From positions 62,001 through 126,000 of the forward strand of contig JAUCSE010000079.1 of assembly GCA_030445275.1 (NCBI GenBank): a stretch of 64,000 bases of DNA, read 5' to 3'. Shown here piece by piece: positions 34,707-43,449 of this stretch. The DNA comes from Mucilaginibacter sp. Its GTDB lineage: Bacteria > Bacteroidota > Bacteroidia > Sphingobacteriales > Sphingobacteriaceae. The notes beneath the pieces were generated by a model, which saw only the letters and a list, made by a program, of their open reading frames with translations, ran no database searches and had not been told where the DNA came from. The translations under genes and the position numbers were made by a program. Numbering within the stretch: position 1 is the stretch's first letter; every line of letters starts with the position of its first letter.

Positions 34707-35855
34707 ATGTACGCTACTCAAAAACAACCATATGTAAATAGCGTAGTAAGCTGTTTTAGTTATAAAAGCTTTAAAGGTTTTGCAGTATTCATCATAGTGC
34801 TTTGGCTTATACCAGTAATAGCAGTAAGCCAAACCACTTCTGCAAAAAAAGATCAGGGTTTAATTCAACTGTCATTAAATGAAAATCCTTATGGACCTTC
34901 GCCGGCTGTGGCTCCGGCTATTAAAAAAGAGATCGCCAATATTGCAAGATACACGGGACAGGAGGGAGATGAACTTATTGCAGCTATTGCCAGCCATGAA
35001 GGCGTGGATAAAGACCAGATCATCCCTGGAGAAATTTTAGAGTTATTAGGTGTTTACCTTGGGCTGAAGGAGGGGCAGGGTAGTGAGTTTATTTATACAG
35101 TACCCGGTTATCCGGCGTTGGTGGATGCCGCGGCCCGGGTGGGTGGTGTAGTTATATCTGTTCCGTTGAATGATGGGTTGGAAAATGATCTCCCGGCAAT
35201 AGCCTCTAAGATTGGCCCCAAAACCAGGGCGATCTTTCTGGTAAATCCGCATAACCCATCAGGTACTGTAAACGAGGATAAACAGTTTCACGAATTTCTG
35301 CATGAGGCATCTCAACGAGCGCTGGTTATTGTTGATGAAGCTTATCTGGAGTTTTCGGACAATTTTACCCTCCGCACCGCAGTCAAAAATATTAAAGCAG
35401 GAGATAATGTAATTGTTTTCAGAACTTTTGCCAAAGCTTATGGTTTAGCAGGTTTATCAATAGGATATGCCGTTGCCCCAAAGGCGCTGGCAGATTATTT
35501 GAAAAAGCAGGGGCTTGGAGGTTTGCATGATTTAAACCGGCTGTCAATAGCGGCAGCTCAAGCATCACTGGCAGATAAAAACTATATCCCTTTGGTACAT
35601 GATAAGGTTGCCACCGAACGTACTAAATGGAATGTTATTTTGGATAACCTCCACTTAAAACATACTGATTCACAGGCGAACTTTGTATATTTTGACATTA
35701 AAAAACCATACGCTGAAGTGGCTGCAAAATTTAAAGAAAACGGAATTACCATTGGCCGCTCATTCGCACCGTACAATACCTGGGTACGTATAACCATAGG
35801 CCTGCCTGAAGAAAATATTAAAGCACAAGGCATTACTAGGCAGATTGTTCAATAG
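34707..35855 (+). CDS. HisC-like pyridoxal-phosphate aminotransferase with an export signal
   Basis: A 382-residue fold-type I aminotransferase most like histidinol-phosphate or aromatic aminotransferases: LSLNENPYGPSPAV, LVNPHNPSGT, VDEAYLEF, and the cofactor Lys in FAKAYGLAGLSIGY. Unlike cytoplasmic HisC, the catalytic domain is preceded by about 50 residues with a basic/polar start, a hydrophobic core (FAVFIIVLWLIPVIA) and VSQTTS, which resembles a signal peptide or membrane anchor. There is no Met at the usual HisC start, so the extension is probably real. A periplasmic PLP enzyme is unusual. The gene stands alone after tRNA-Cys; it is not in a his operon, so histidine synthesis is doubtful. 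Confidence 0.8.
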   Translation: MYATQKQPYVNSVVSCFSYKSFKGFAVFIIVLWLIPVIAVSQTTSAKKDQGLIQLSLNENPYGPSPAVAPAIKKEIANIARYTGQEGDELIAAIASHEGVDKDQIIPGEILELLGVYLGLKEGQGSEFIYTVPGYPALVDAAARVGGVVISVPLNDGLENDLPAIASKIGPKTRAIFLVNPHNPSGTVNEDKQFHEFLHEASQRALVIVDEAYLEFSDNFTLRTAVKNIKAGDNVIVFRTFAKAYGLAGLSIGYAVAPKALADYLKKQGLGGLHDLNRLSIAAAQASLADKNYIPLVHDKVATERTKWNVILDNLHLKHTDSQANFVYFDIKKPYAEVAAKFKENGITIGRSFAPYNTWVRITIGLPEENIKAQGITRQIVQ

Positions 35856-35965
35856 TTAATTTATTGATAGGCGAAATTAATAATGCTGGACAGCTTTCTC
35901 TCGAATGGTCAGGTGCACGCCCGTAATTGTAAAGAGACTCATGACAGGCAAAGTAGATACTTTAA

Positions 35966-36739
35966 TCACATAATTTCTAATTCGGCTTTGCCTTGCGGCA
36001 TATAAAATGAGAGCTCTATCATTAATTCTTCCTGTGTGGTTTTATTGAGTAATGCCAATGCCGATTCGCCATTAAGCTTTTTCAGGGCTGCAACTTTCCC
36101 CAGGGCATAAACATGTACCACGGCATTTGGTGTAATAGGTTCAACCTTAAAACCAGATTCAAAATCTATAATTAAATCATTTACTCTATCGGCTGATTCT
36201 TTTGGACTCAGATACATGGCGGTTGCTATAACTTTTTCACGATTAGCCATAACTTTTTTAAACTGCTCATAATCCTTTCTGTCAATGATATCTGCCACCC
36301 GCTGATAAGCAGCCTTTACTTTTGCATTAAGATCATCAATTGATTTTAGATCGATACCATTTTGGTAGGCTTGAATAGTATAAGGCACTTCTGCATTAAA
36401 AGACGCATCATATACTAATACCGGATGCGGTATTGATGCATCAACCGGCGGAAACTGGTAGCCTGGAAGTTGTTCTTTGAATTGAAAATCATTGGTTACA
36501 TCAAAAACTTTAATATCATATTTAAATTCAGCTTTTGGTGATACGGTATGCTCGCCTGCAAGCGGCAATACCCTTATGTTTATTTGTTGCTTGCCACTTT
36601 GTAAAATAGCCAGATTGATTGGTATTAAGGTAGACGTTTGTCCTTCAACATTCAGGGTAAATACCAAAATATCGTTTACCCGGAGTTCGAAGAGGCAGGC
36701 TGATGCGCTAAAATCTACCTGATAATATGGTTGTGCCAT
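35966..36739 (-). CDS. Unknown protein at the end of the spike island
   Basis: I do not recognise this 257-residue protein. It has no signal peptide. The first 90 residues are beta-rich (DILVFTLNVEGQ, INIRVLPLAGEH) and look like a small beta-sandwich. The second half is helical (DLNAKVKAAYQRVADIIDRKDYEQF) and closes with a short beta segment. The gene is the last of a minus-strand series that starts with vgrG, 19 bp after the preceding gene. Its place next to a putative effector makes an immunity, adaptor or chaperone function possible, but nothing in the sequence proves it. Confidence 0.6.
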   Translation of the reverse strand: MAQPYYQVDFSASACLFELRVNDILVFTLNVEGQTSTLIPINLAILQSGKQQINIRVLPLAGEHTVSPKAEFKYDIKVFDVTNDFQFKEQLPGYQFPPVDASIPHPVLVYDASFNAEVPYTIQAYQNGIDLKSIDDLNAKVKAAYQRVADIIDRKDYEQFKKVMANREKVIATAMYLSPKESADRVNDLIIDFESGFKVEPITPNAVVHVYALGKVAALKKLNGESALALLNKTTQEELMIELSFYMPQGKAELEIM

Positions 36740-36758
36740 GTTAAGTTAAAATTTGTAG

Positions 36759-37274
36759 TTATTGTTTTTTGCTTGATATATCCGTCAAACTCCAGCGTTT
36801 CTTTAAATGCTCGGCCAAGGCATCAATCTGCTTAGCGAAACCATCAGACCATACTATAAACAGGTAATTGTCTTTTTCTAAATAACGGGAACCTTTTTCG
36901 CGATGCAGTTTTAATTGCTCCTTATCCAGCATCTGTTTTGATTTATATTGAATAATATACACTTCCAGTGCATTTTCCGAGTGCTTTCCTGGCACATAAG
37001 CCGCAACGTATACCTTGCTGATGGTACTTACATCTATTTTATTATAAATGTTTGCAATCAGTTTTTTATCTGTCACAATTCCCCGATTAGCAGATATACT
37101 AAGTGATTTCTCTTCCTTTGTGAAAGGTCCGGCAACCATAAATCCAGGTGGGATGTCTGCTTTTGATAATTTATAAGGAAAGTTTGTTTTAGCCTGGCCG
37201 TAACCCATAACTGTTATACAAACCAGCCCACACAGAAGGGCGATTTTTTTAATTCCTGTAACCTTTGGTAACAT
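36759..37274 (-). CDS. Exported unknown protein, candidate immunity or accessory factor
   Basis: A 171-residue protein with a Sec signal peptide (ALLCGLVCITVMGYGQ). The mature part is alternating alpha/beta, with TISKVYVAAYVPGKHS, YIIQYKSKQMLDKEQL and YLFIVWSDGFAKQID. I recognise no family. It sits between another exported protein (37339-37935) and a cytoplasmic one (35966-36739), all downstream of the large cargo protein. Periplasmic location together with this position is what is expected for immunity proteins against a toxin that acts on the envelope. Confidence 0.6.
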   Translation of the reverse strand: MLPKVTGIKKIALLCGLVCITVMGYGQAKTNFPYKLSKADIPPGFMVAGPFTKEEKSLSISANRGIVTDKKLIANIYNKIDVSTISKVYVAAYVPGKHSENALEVYIIQYKSKQMLDKEQLKLHREKGSRYLEKDNYLFIVWSDGFAKQIDALAEHLKKRWSLTDISSKKQ

Positions 37275-37338
37275 AAGTTTAATTATAACTATTGCATGAA
37301 TATTAAACAGCGAATTTTAGTATTGCTTCTATATCCGT

Positions 37339-37935
37339 TTATGGAGTATAAGTTTTTATTACCCTATCCAACACTGTTTTAAAATTGGTTTCATAACTTG
37401 GTTTTGCGTCATTGTTTATGAGTACCAAATCTGTACTCTCAACTGGTTTTCCCTCTTCAAAAACATAACTTTTTGATAATAATAATGATACGCCTGGCCG
37501 TATGTTTCTCCACAAGAAAGCAGAGCTGCTTGGATAAGGTTTATTATGGCTATCCCTTTCCTGGGTTTCGCGTTGAAGTGTTACAGGTTTGCCGTACTTT
37601 TGAAATATATATTTATATATTGCTTTTGATTCGGGTATAGTTTTAAATCCGACAATAAGTCCTACCAGTTTTTTTTCCTCGATAGAATTGAGCAAAAACG
37701 AAACAAAACAATGCTCCGTTAATGCAACTGGGCCAAAGTTATACCCCGCAATGTCGTAGGTAGTGTACGCTGGTAACGAGGTCAATGGCTCTGTGCGGTC
37801 GGCAGATTTTTTATGATTTTTAACAATAACCCTTGGATCTTCTTTAAAAGTCAGTTTTTCTAAATCCACTTTTTCTTGCGCATTACATGAATAGCCCATA
37901 AAAGCCGTCAATAAAAATATCACTAATCTTGTCAT
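37339..37935 (-). CDS. Lipoprotein of unknown function, candidate immunity protein
   Basis: A 198-residue protein whose N-terminus has a short hydrophobic core and a lipobox-like GYSC with Cys17, so it is probably a lipoprotein or at least exported. The mature part includes SFLLNSIEEKKLVGLIVGFKT and AIYKYIFQKYGKPVTLQ, a mixed alpha/beta pattern that I cannot assign. The start codon lies 10 bp after the stop of the 919-residue cargo gene. Such tight pairing is the normal arrangement of effector and immunity genes in type VI islands, so this is the best single candidate for the cognate immunity gene. Confidence 0.62.
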   Translation of the reverse strand: MTRLVIFLLTAFMGYSCNAQEKVDLEKLTFKEDPRVIVKNHKKSADRTEPLTSLPAYTTYDIAGYNFGPVALTEHCFVSFLLNSIEEKKLVGLIVGFKTIPESKAIYKYIFQKYGKPVTLQRETQERDSHNKPYPSSSAFLWRNIRPGVSLLLSKSYVFEEGKPVESTDLVLINNDAKPSYETNFKTVLDRVIKTYTP

Positions 37936-37945
37936 AAATATTTGC

Positions 37946-40705
37946 TTAATCGTTTTTAATTAACATAAAGTTTGCACTGATACCCGACACTTCTTCTAAA
38001 CTTTTGATTACATCAAACTTGGGTATCAACCCCTTATACTCGCCTTTGTTTTCATAAAACTTATGCTCTTCAGTTGTTTTTACAACTTTTTTTGATGAAA
38101 TACCTGCTTTTACCAGAATAATATACTCTACATCCAGACCGTCAAAACCAAGTATTGGCCTATAGTAAACACCATCCTCCACACATTGCAAGCTATGCCC
38201 AAAGGTAACCGAACCGCTGCCCTTGGCACTCATTTCAAAATAACCATTAGCCGTTACAACAACTAATTGTACCTGGGCCTTAGCATACATTCCGGCTTTA
38301 ATTTCAGCCTTAAGTTTGGCTGTGGTTTCCAAATTTACCTTAGTATCCGATCCATCGCTTACAGTATTGAACGAAAAATTGATATGATCGAGGTTAATTA
38401 CACTGCTAATAACCAGGTCGATATATACATCGGCTTGCACTTTAACCCCAAAATCATCATCACCAGCGTCAACACCCTTGTTCATCACATCTTTAATTTT
38501 TTGATAAAGCTGCAATGCCGGTTTTGAGGCTGCTCCTTCAGAAACGGCCCCCGCTACAGCCGCTACAGCCAGCCCCAGTAAATCAATGGTCATTTCAAGC
38601 CCTATCAATGGTGTTGCTGAAATGTTAAATTCAATCTGGGTACCTATTTTTTCGATCGCTGTTTTTTTATGATGAGCGCGTTTTAAATACCATATAGCTT
38701 CTACATTTAAGTTAGGTGGCTTTATCTCAAAAGTAACCGGTGCATCTTTAAACCCAATATTTCTGACGAAGCCTTTTGTTTTATTAGTAATGCCATCTGC
38801 CAGATTACCTATCGAAGCAAACAGATCATAAAACTTTTTAAACTTGAAATTAACGTCTTTGGTTTCATAAAGCTTTTTTTTGCTGGCTTTATTCCATTCA
38901 CTTTTGAGGCTCATTTTCCAGGAAGCCTCCTTTTGTTCCCATCTTCTTTCTGCACCTAATTTTCCTGCTTTTTTTTGCAGATCCTTCAATTGGTCTTTCG
39001 ATAGGTTTTGTCCTTTGATACTTAAATCATTGGTAAGGTTTAAATTAAAGCCGAAAGTCCACTTAATGTCGGGATAGGCTTTAACTAATATGCTTGGCTT
39101 ACTCTTGTCGGTATAATAACGGCAGGAATTAACGTAGTACAAGAAATTGTTAGTAGAATTATAAATGGGCCATATATATTTAAAAGGTACCAACTGTACG
39201 TTATCCAGGTTGGAATATACTTTGGGCGACATGATATTGCCATGCATATCAATAGAGGGTTCCGGTTTTTCTTTATCTGAAGCTGATGTGTGGGTAACAA
39301 TCCTTATCTTTTTATTATCATGCACTTTGGGTGTGCCTTTAAACAGACATCCGGCTACATTAAAATCCTGTATGGTGAAATCCAGCTGCTTTTTTTGAGT
39401 AGCATCAGGTGAAATTGTTTCGTACACCAGGCTCTGCGCATCGTTTTCAAATATCTTAAACTTAATGGTGGTACGCCTGTTTGTCTGGTGTTGCTCTTCG
39501 GTAAGGTTATCACCTTTTATGAGTAGCATTGTTTTGCCGTATCCCTTTGCCGTGATCCGGTTGGCAGATATACCTTTCGCAATAAGATAATCAACTGCCG
39601 CCTTTGCCCGTTTCTCAGATAGGTCCATATTATAAGCATCACTGCCCCTTACATCAGTATGAGCACCTAACTCAACCGGAACATAAGGCGATTCAAGCAA
39701 AAAATCGCCTATCTTATTCAAAATTGGCTTGGCATCAGCTCTGATAGCCGACTTGTCAAGATCATAATGTATTTCTTCAGACATGGCAAAGTCGCGCTTA
39801 ACCTCGCCCTGTAATTTGAGCTTTCCTTCATCAAAAAGTACAATCCGGTCCTCGTCATCCTTAACTTCTATCCGGGTAAACCCACATGGGTCAAAACGTT
39901 TAATATTTAAATCGTTGGTGCCTAATCTTACCGGTGTTAAATTTTTAGGATTAGCTACTTTGGGTGTATTAAGAGCTTTGTTTTTTGCTCTTAAAAAGCG
40001 GGCATGGTTTGTATCGCCATGTGGCGTATTGTCCTTAATAAGCCCGTTAATTTCCGGTGCCTTTATGGTAATATAAAATTCGTTCTCGTCAGCTTCATAT
40101 TTCATTTTGGCATACCAGGAATAGGTATCTTGTATCAGTAAGTTAACCTGGCCATTATTGCATTCTACCCCTGTATAGGTGGTTACCAGTAAGTCTGTTC
40201 CCCATTTACGACTATATATATCAATAGTGAATTTACTTCCGCACAGACCTTCTGTTTCAACATGCAGAATAATATCATCACCATAAGATATGGGATTATC
40301 TTTGGTAATAGGCTTGCCATCAGCAAGGGTCCATTTTGAGCTTACTACTACAGGATTACAATATCCCCTGATAAATAAACCACTATCACTGGTTCTGTCT
40401 ATTTGACCGGATAGGTTTGCTTCCAGGTAATACACATTATAAGTACCGCACATGGCAGGTGGAATGCTTAACTGATGAACTTGCGGACCTCTGTCGCCAA
40501 ACTGTAACAGTATCTGGTTTCTTTTGCCGTCTTCAAGTAACCACTTGACCGCATTTTTATCTTTATCTGTTGTGGCATCCAACCATTCAGAAACTTCAAA
40601 TGTGTTTTTTTCGTTGGCGGCTATTACCAGGCATTTACCATTACCCATTTTTGGATAATAGTTACCACCGGTGTGTTTTATGTTTTTTACTCCTTTATTT
40701 GGCAT
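37946..40705 (-). CDS. Large OmpA-domain cargo protein, putative type VI effector
   Basis: A 919-residue protein without a signal peptide. Residues 1-220 are beta-rich domains with paired Cys. An OmpA/peptidoglycan-binding domain spans about 310-420: YDLDKSAIRADAKPIL, GAHTDVRGSDAYNMDLSEKR and NRRTTIKF, with Asp351 and Arg366 in the diaminopimelate-binding positions. The last 500 residues match no family I know; they include a basic helical stretch (QLKDLQKKAGKLGAERRWEQ), one hydrophobic segment (LLGLAVAAVAGAVS) and long beta strands. Only 5 bp separate it from the PAAR-like gene, and vgrG is before that, so it is most likely carried on the spike. Binding target peptidoglycan and attacking the envelope is an inference. 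A LysM or Rhs cage is not seen. Confidence 0.7.
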   Translation of the reverse strand: MPNKGVKNIKHTGGNYYPKMGNGKCLVIAANEKNTFEVSEWLDATTDKDKNAVKWLLEDGKRNQILLQFGDRGPQVHQLSIPPAMCGTYNVYYLEANLSGQIDRTSDSGLFIRGYCNPVVVSSKWTLADGKPITKDNPISYGDDIILHVETEGLCGSKFTIDIYSRKWGTDLLVTTYTGVECNNGQVNLLIQDTYSWYAKMKYEADENEFYITIKAPEINGLIKDNTPHGDTNHARFLRAKNKALNTPKVANPKNLTPVRLGTNDLNIKRFDPCGFTRIEVKDDEDRIVLFDEGKLKLQGEVKRDFAMSEEIHYDLDKSAIRADAKPILNKIGDFLLESPYVPVELGAHTDVRGSDAYNMDLSEKRAKAAVDYLIAKGISANRITAKGYGKTMLLIKGDNLTEEQHQTNRRTTIKFKIFENDAQSLVYETISPDATQKKQLDFTIQDFNVAGCLFKGTPKVHDNKKIRIVTHTSASDKEKPEPSIDMHGNIMSPKVYSNLDNVQLVPFKYIWPIYNSTNNFLYYVNSCRYYTDKSKPSILVKAYPDIKWTFGFNLNLTNDLSIKGQNLSKDQLKDLQKKAGKLGAERRWEQKEASWKMSLKSEWNKASKKKLYETKDVNFKFKKFYDLFASIGNLADGITNKTKGFVRNIGFKDAPVTFEIKPPNLNVEAIWYLKRAHHKKTAIEKIGTQIEFNISATPLIGLEMTIDLLGLAVAAVAGAVSEGAASKPALQLYQKIKDVMNKGVDAGDDDFGVKVQADVYIDLVISSVINLDHINFSFNTVSDGSDTKVNLETTAKLKAEIKAGMYAKAQVQLVVVTANGYFEMSAKGSGSVTFGHSLQCVEDGVYYRPILGFDGLDVEYIILVKAGISSKKVVKTTEEHKFYENKGEYKGLIPKFDVIKSLEEVSGISANFMLIKND

Positions 40706-40710
40706 GGTAA

Positions 40711-41184
40711 TTATTCAAAAATGATACCCTGGGCGCTGTTTGTTTGATCCATATTCTTAATATCTACCATGGGGTTTAAGGCATTTGTAACTGCTGGATT
40801 TGCATTTTCGAAGTTTTGTTTGCCTAAATCGGCTGTTTGTCCGTGTAGTAAAATTTTTATACAACCGTTACCACCAACGGGGCAGGTACCTTTACTGGTT
40901 TCCAGTAATATTTTACCTCCATTACTAAGCGTCACGTTTTCATATACGTTTTTCCACTCGGTAACAACTGCTGTACAGGCCCTGTTATTTTGTTTGCTGC
41001 AGGAGCCAAATGTGTTTTTTTCAAAGGTTGATCCGATATCTTTTGTACTTGCAATGAGTTTAACAGCGCCATCTTTATCGTTCGCGTATTCTTTTGCGTG
41101 AGTTAAAACCTTTAACTTATCTGGTGCTGAGCCAAAATTACATTGACAAGTAGCACCCTGTACCACTAAATGTTCTTCTGCCAT
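40711..41184 (-). CDS. DUF4280 PAAR-like spike-tip protein
   Basis: A 157-residue protein of the PAAR-like DUF4280 group. The N-terminal VQGATCQCNFGSAPDKLKV has the closely spaced Cys pair typical of the family, and further Cys residues occur in FGSCSKQN, CTAVV and GTCPVGGNGCIKI, which could bind metal. PAAR-like proteins form the sharp cone on top of VgrG and connect effectors to it. Gene order vgrG, this gene, cargo agrees with that. It is cytoplasmic until loaded. Spacing to vgrG is 46 bp and to the cargo gene 5 bp. Confidence 0.85.
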   Translation of the reverse strand: MAEEHLVVQGATCQCNFGSAPDKLKVLTHAKEYANDKDGAVKLIASTKDIGSTFEKNTFGSCSKQNNRACTAVVTEWKNVYENVTLSNGGKILLETSKGTCPVGGNGCIKILLHGQTADLGKQNFENANPAVTNALNPMVDIKNMDQTNSAQGIIFE

Positions 41185-41230
41185 GATTAAATTATTTAAT
41201 ATGTTCCTGCTATTGAAACGGTTAGATGCC

Positions 41231-43048
41231 TTAAAATAAATTCACTTTTTCAGAGCTCTGGATATTAACTTTTTTTGCTGATACTAATTCCATATCCTCA
41301 TTTGTACTGTTAGTGGTTACTTTTTGAGCAATAGTTTCTGATTTTTTTGACCGGTGGGTTGAATTTTCGTCGGCTGTGGTTGTAATATCTTTAGCGGTAA
41401 CTATATGGCTTTTTGCGGCACTTTCACTCAACGTATCCCCGGCAGATGTGTAAACATTTTTACCCGCAGAGCTTGTAAGGTTTTCATGTGCATTAATATT
41501 AATGTTTTTTGCTGTAAAAGTTATTGTTTCAAGCGCGGTAATGGTAATATTGTTACCTGCAGTATCAATTTTTATCACATTATTATTCCGGTCAGTTATC
41601 GTGATGCCCTGGGTGCCAGCGCTATCATCAAAACCTATTACGTGTCCGCTGCGGGTTGCTATGCTTTTTAAATGGTTGTTAACCTGATGCTCGCTATCGC
41701 CATTTGCATTATGATAAATGCTGCCCATAATTACCGGCCGGGCAACATTGCCCTCTTCAAATCCTATCAAAACCTGATCGCCAATTTCAGGTATGGCAAT
41801 AAATCCCCGGTTGTTGGCTCCCTGGTCGTCATTTCCGGCGCTGGGAGTTACAACTCTAAGCCATTCTGTAGGGTCATTGGCGGTACACTGCCATTTAAAC
41901 TGTGCCTTTATACGCCCCTGTTTATCAGGGTCATTATTATCAAGTACGGTGGCCAGCTGCATATCAGGATGGGGTTTTTCAACTGCTGTTACCGGTAAAC
42001 GTTCGGTATCGGCAGTTACCCCTTCAAAAGTGTTTTGATAATGGCCAACACCATCAATTTGATGATTAACTGCTGTTACCAAAAACTTGCCAAAATCCTG
42101 AAGCTCAAAACCGCTGGCACCTCGTAAACTCATGCTGATGTTAAGTATCTTTCCCAAGCCTACCAGCGGGTTATCACCAATGCCTATAATGTTCACCAGG
42201 TCAGACACGAGCGCCTTTTGTTCGTTATTTACAAAATCGTCAATTTCTTTTTTGCTGTTTACCCTTATTGCCAGGGGTTGGTTATAAACCTTGCTATAAA
42301 CCTTATTAGAGGCATCGATAGCATGTGACACATCGGGCGTGCCTCCCGTTATTTCTTGCGGCTGTGCGGTAAGCAGGTTGTCTTGTTTAGGATTATAAGC
42401 AAACTTGTTTTGTTTTAGCGGAGCTATTTGCATAGCGTATTCTACGCTGGTAAGATCACGACCATAAATAAGAGTTACTTCATCCAACTTGTTAGGTTTT
42501 CCAAAGTTTAATTTAGCTCCATCATAGTAAAACCATTCATGATACTCGGCAGAAAGGCGGTTGATAAAATCAAAATCACTTTCGCGGTATTGGATAATGT
42601 AATCTATCGGTGTACTGTTAGTGGGGTTTATATTAAACTGAAGATCATTTTGCGGTGCATCCTGTGTAGCGAGCTGGATAATGCTCTTCAGGTTTTTATT
42701 GAGATATGATCCCAGATCTGGCCCACGGTCTATCAATATATCCGGACTAAAGCCACTGATCAAAATATCGCCATGAAAACCATGCCTTTGTGCTAAGCCT
42801 ACTTTAGTTATTATACCACTGAATCTATTGTCGCCACTATCAGCTGTTCCAAACTGTATTGTGATGTTCTTGCCTATAAAGTCTTTTGATTTTTCAAGGG
42901 TGATAGCATTATATTCTTCCACCATATCGTGGTTAAAGCGCAGTTGAAAGGTATGATGCTCATTAAAACGTTGATCAAGGGTAAAGGTTGAAAAATAGGT
43001 TATCTGAGTACCTTCAATATTGATATCTACTTTTAGTTTAGTTTTCAT
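41231..43048 (-). CDS. vgrG: VgrG-type type VI secretion spike protein
   Basis: A 605-residue spike trimer subunit. The N-terminal two-thirds correspond to the gp27-like base (YIIQYRESDFDFINRLSAEYHEWFYYDG). The OB-fold domain includes QGRIKAQFKWQ and GFIAIPEIGDQVLIGFEEGN, followed by PVIMGSIYH, all standard in VgrG. The C-terminal part, rich in Asn, Thr and Ser (GITITDRNNNVIKIDTAGNN onwards), has the repeated pattern of the triple beta-helix needle. No effector domain is fused at the end, so the cargo is delivered through the separate PAAR-like protein. None of the other apparatus genes (sheath, tube, baseplate, ClpV) lie in the window, so this is an orphan spike set. Confidence 0.9.
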   Translation of the reverse strand: MKTKLKVDINIEGTQITYFSTFTLDQRFNEHHTFQLRFNHDMVEEYNAITLEKSKDFIGKNITIQFGTADSGDNRFSGIITKVGLAQRHGFHGDILISGFSPDILIDRGPDLGSYLNKNLKSIIQLATQDAPQNDLQFNINPTNSTPIDYIIQYRESDFDFINRLSAEYHEWFYYDGAKLNFGKPNKLDEVTLIYGRDLTSVEYAMQIAPLKQNKFAYNPKQDNLLTAQPQEITGGTPDVSHAIDASNKVYSKVYNQPLAIRVNSKKEIDDFVNNEQKALVSDLVNIIGIGDNPLVGLGKILNISMSLRGASGFELQDFGKFLVTAVNHQIDGVGHYQNTFEGVTADTERLPVTAVEKPHPDMQLATVLDNNDPDKQGRIKAQFKWQCTANDPTEWLRVVTPSAGNDDQGANNRGFIAIPEIGDQVLIGFEEGNVARPVIMGSIYHNANGDSEHQVNNHLKSIATRSGHVIGFDDSAGTQGITITDRNNNVIKIDTAGNNITITALETITFTAKNININAHENLTSSAGKNVYTSAGDTLSESAAKSHIVTAKDITTTADENSTHRSKKSETIAQKVTTNSTNEDMELVSAKKVNIQSSEKVNLF

Positions 43049-43449
43049 ATAATAGTTAATAGCGACAAGGGTAAAGGTTATTTTGTTATTGGAAACCTAA
43101 TTAATATAGAAGTTAAAGTTATATTCTTTGATTAAATATCACACTGATTAACGATAATATCTCCCGATTGTTTTTTAATTAAGATAAGTTGTGCCATAAA
43201 TAATATCTATACATCTTTGATTAACTCTTATTGTGGTATTTTAAATTAAACAATCATTTTTATTTATATAATTACAGCTTATTTATCTGAACCTGCTACT
43301 TGGCTGCCAGTTAAATGAGGAGTTTGTTTTTGGTTTTTCCACTAAATAAGAAGTAGTCATTAGTAAAGAAATTGTATTAAATACGTGTTTTACTGATGCT
43401 TTTGAACATAACATAAGGTACTAATAGTTATAATTATTAATTCGGCTAC

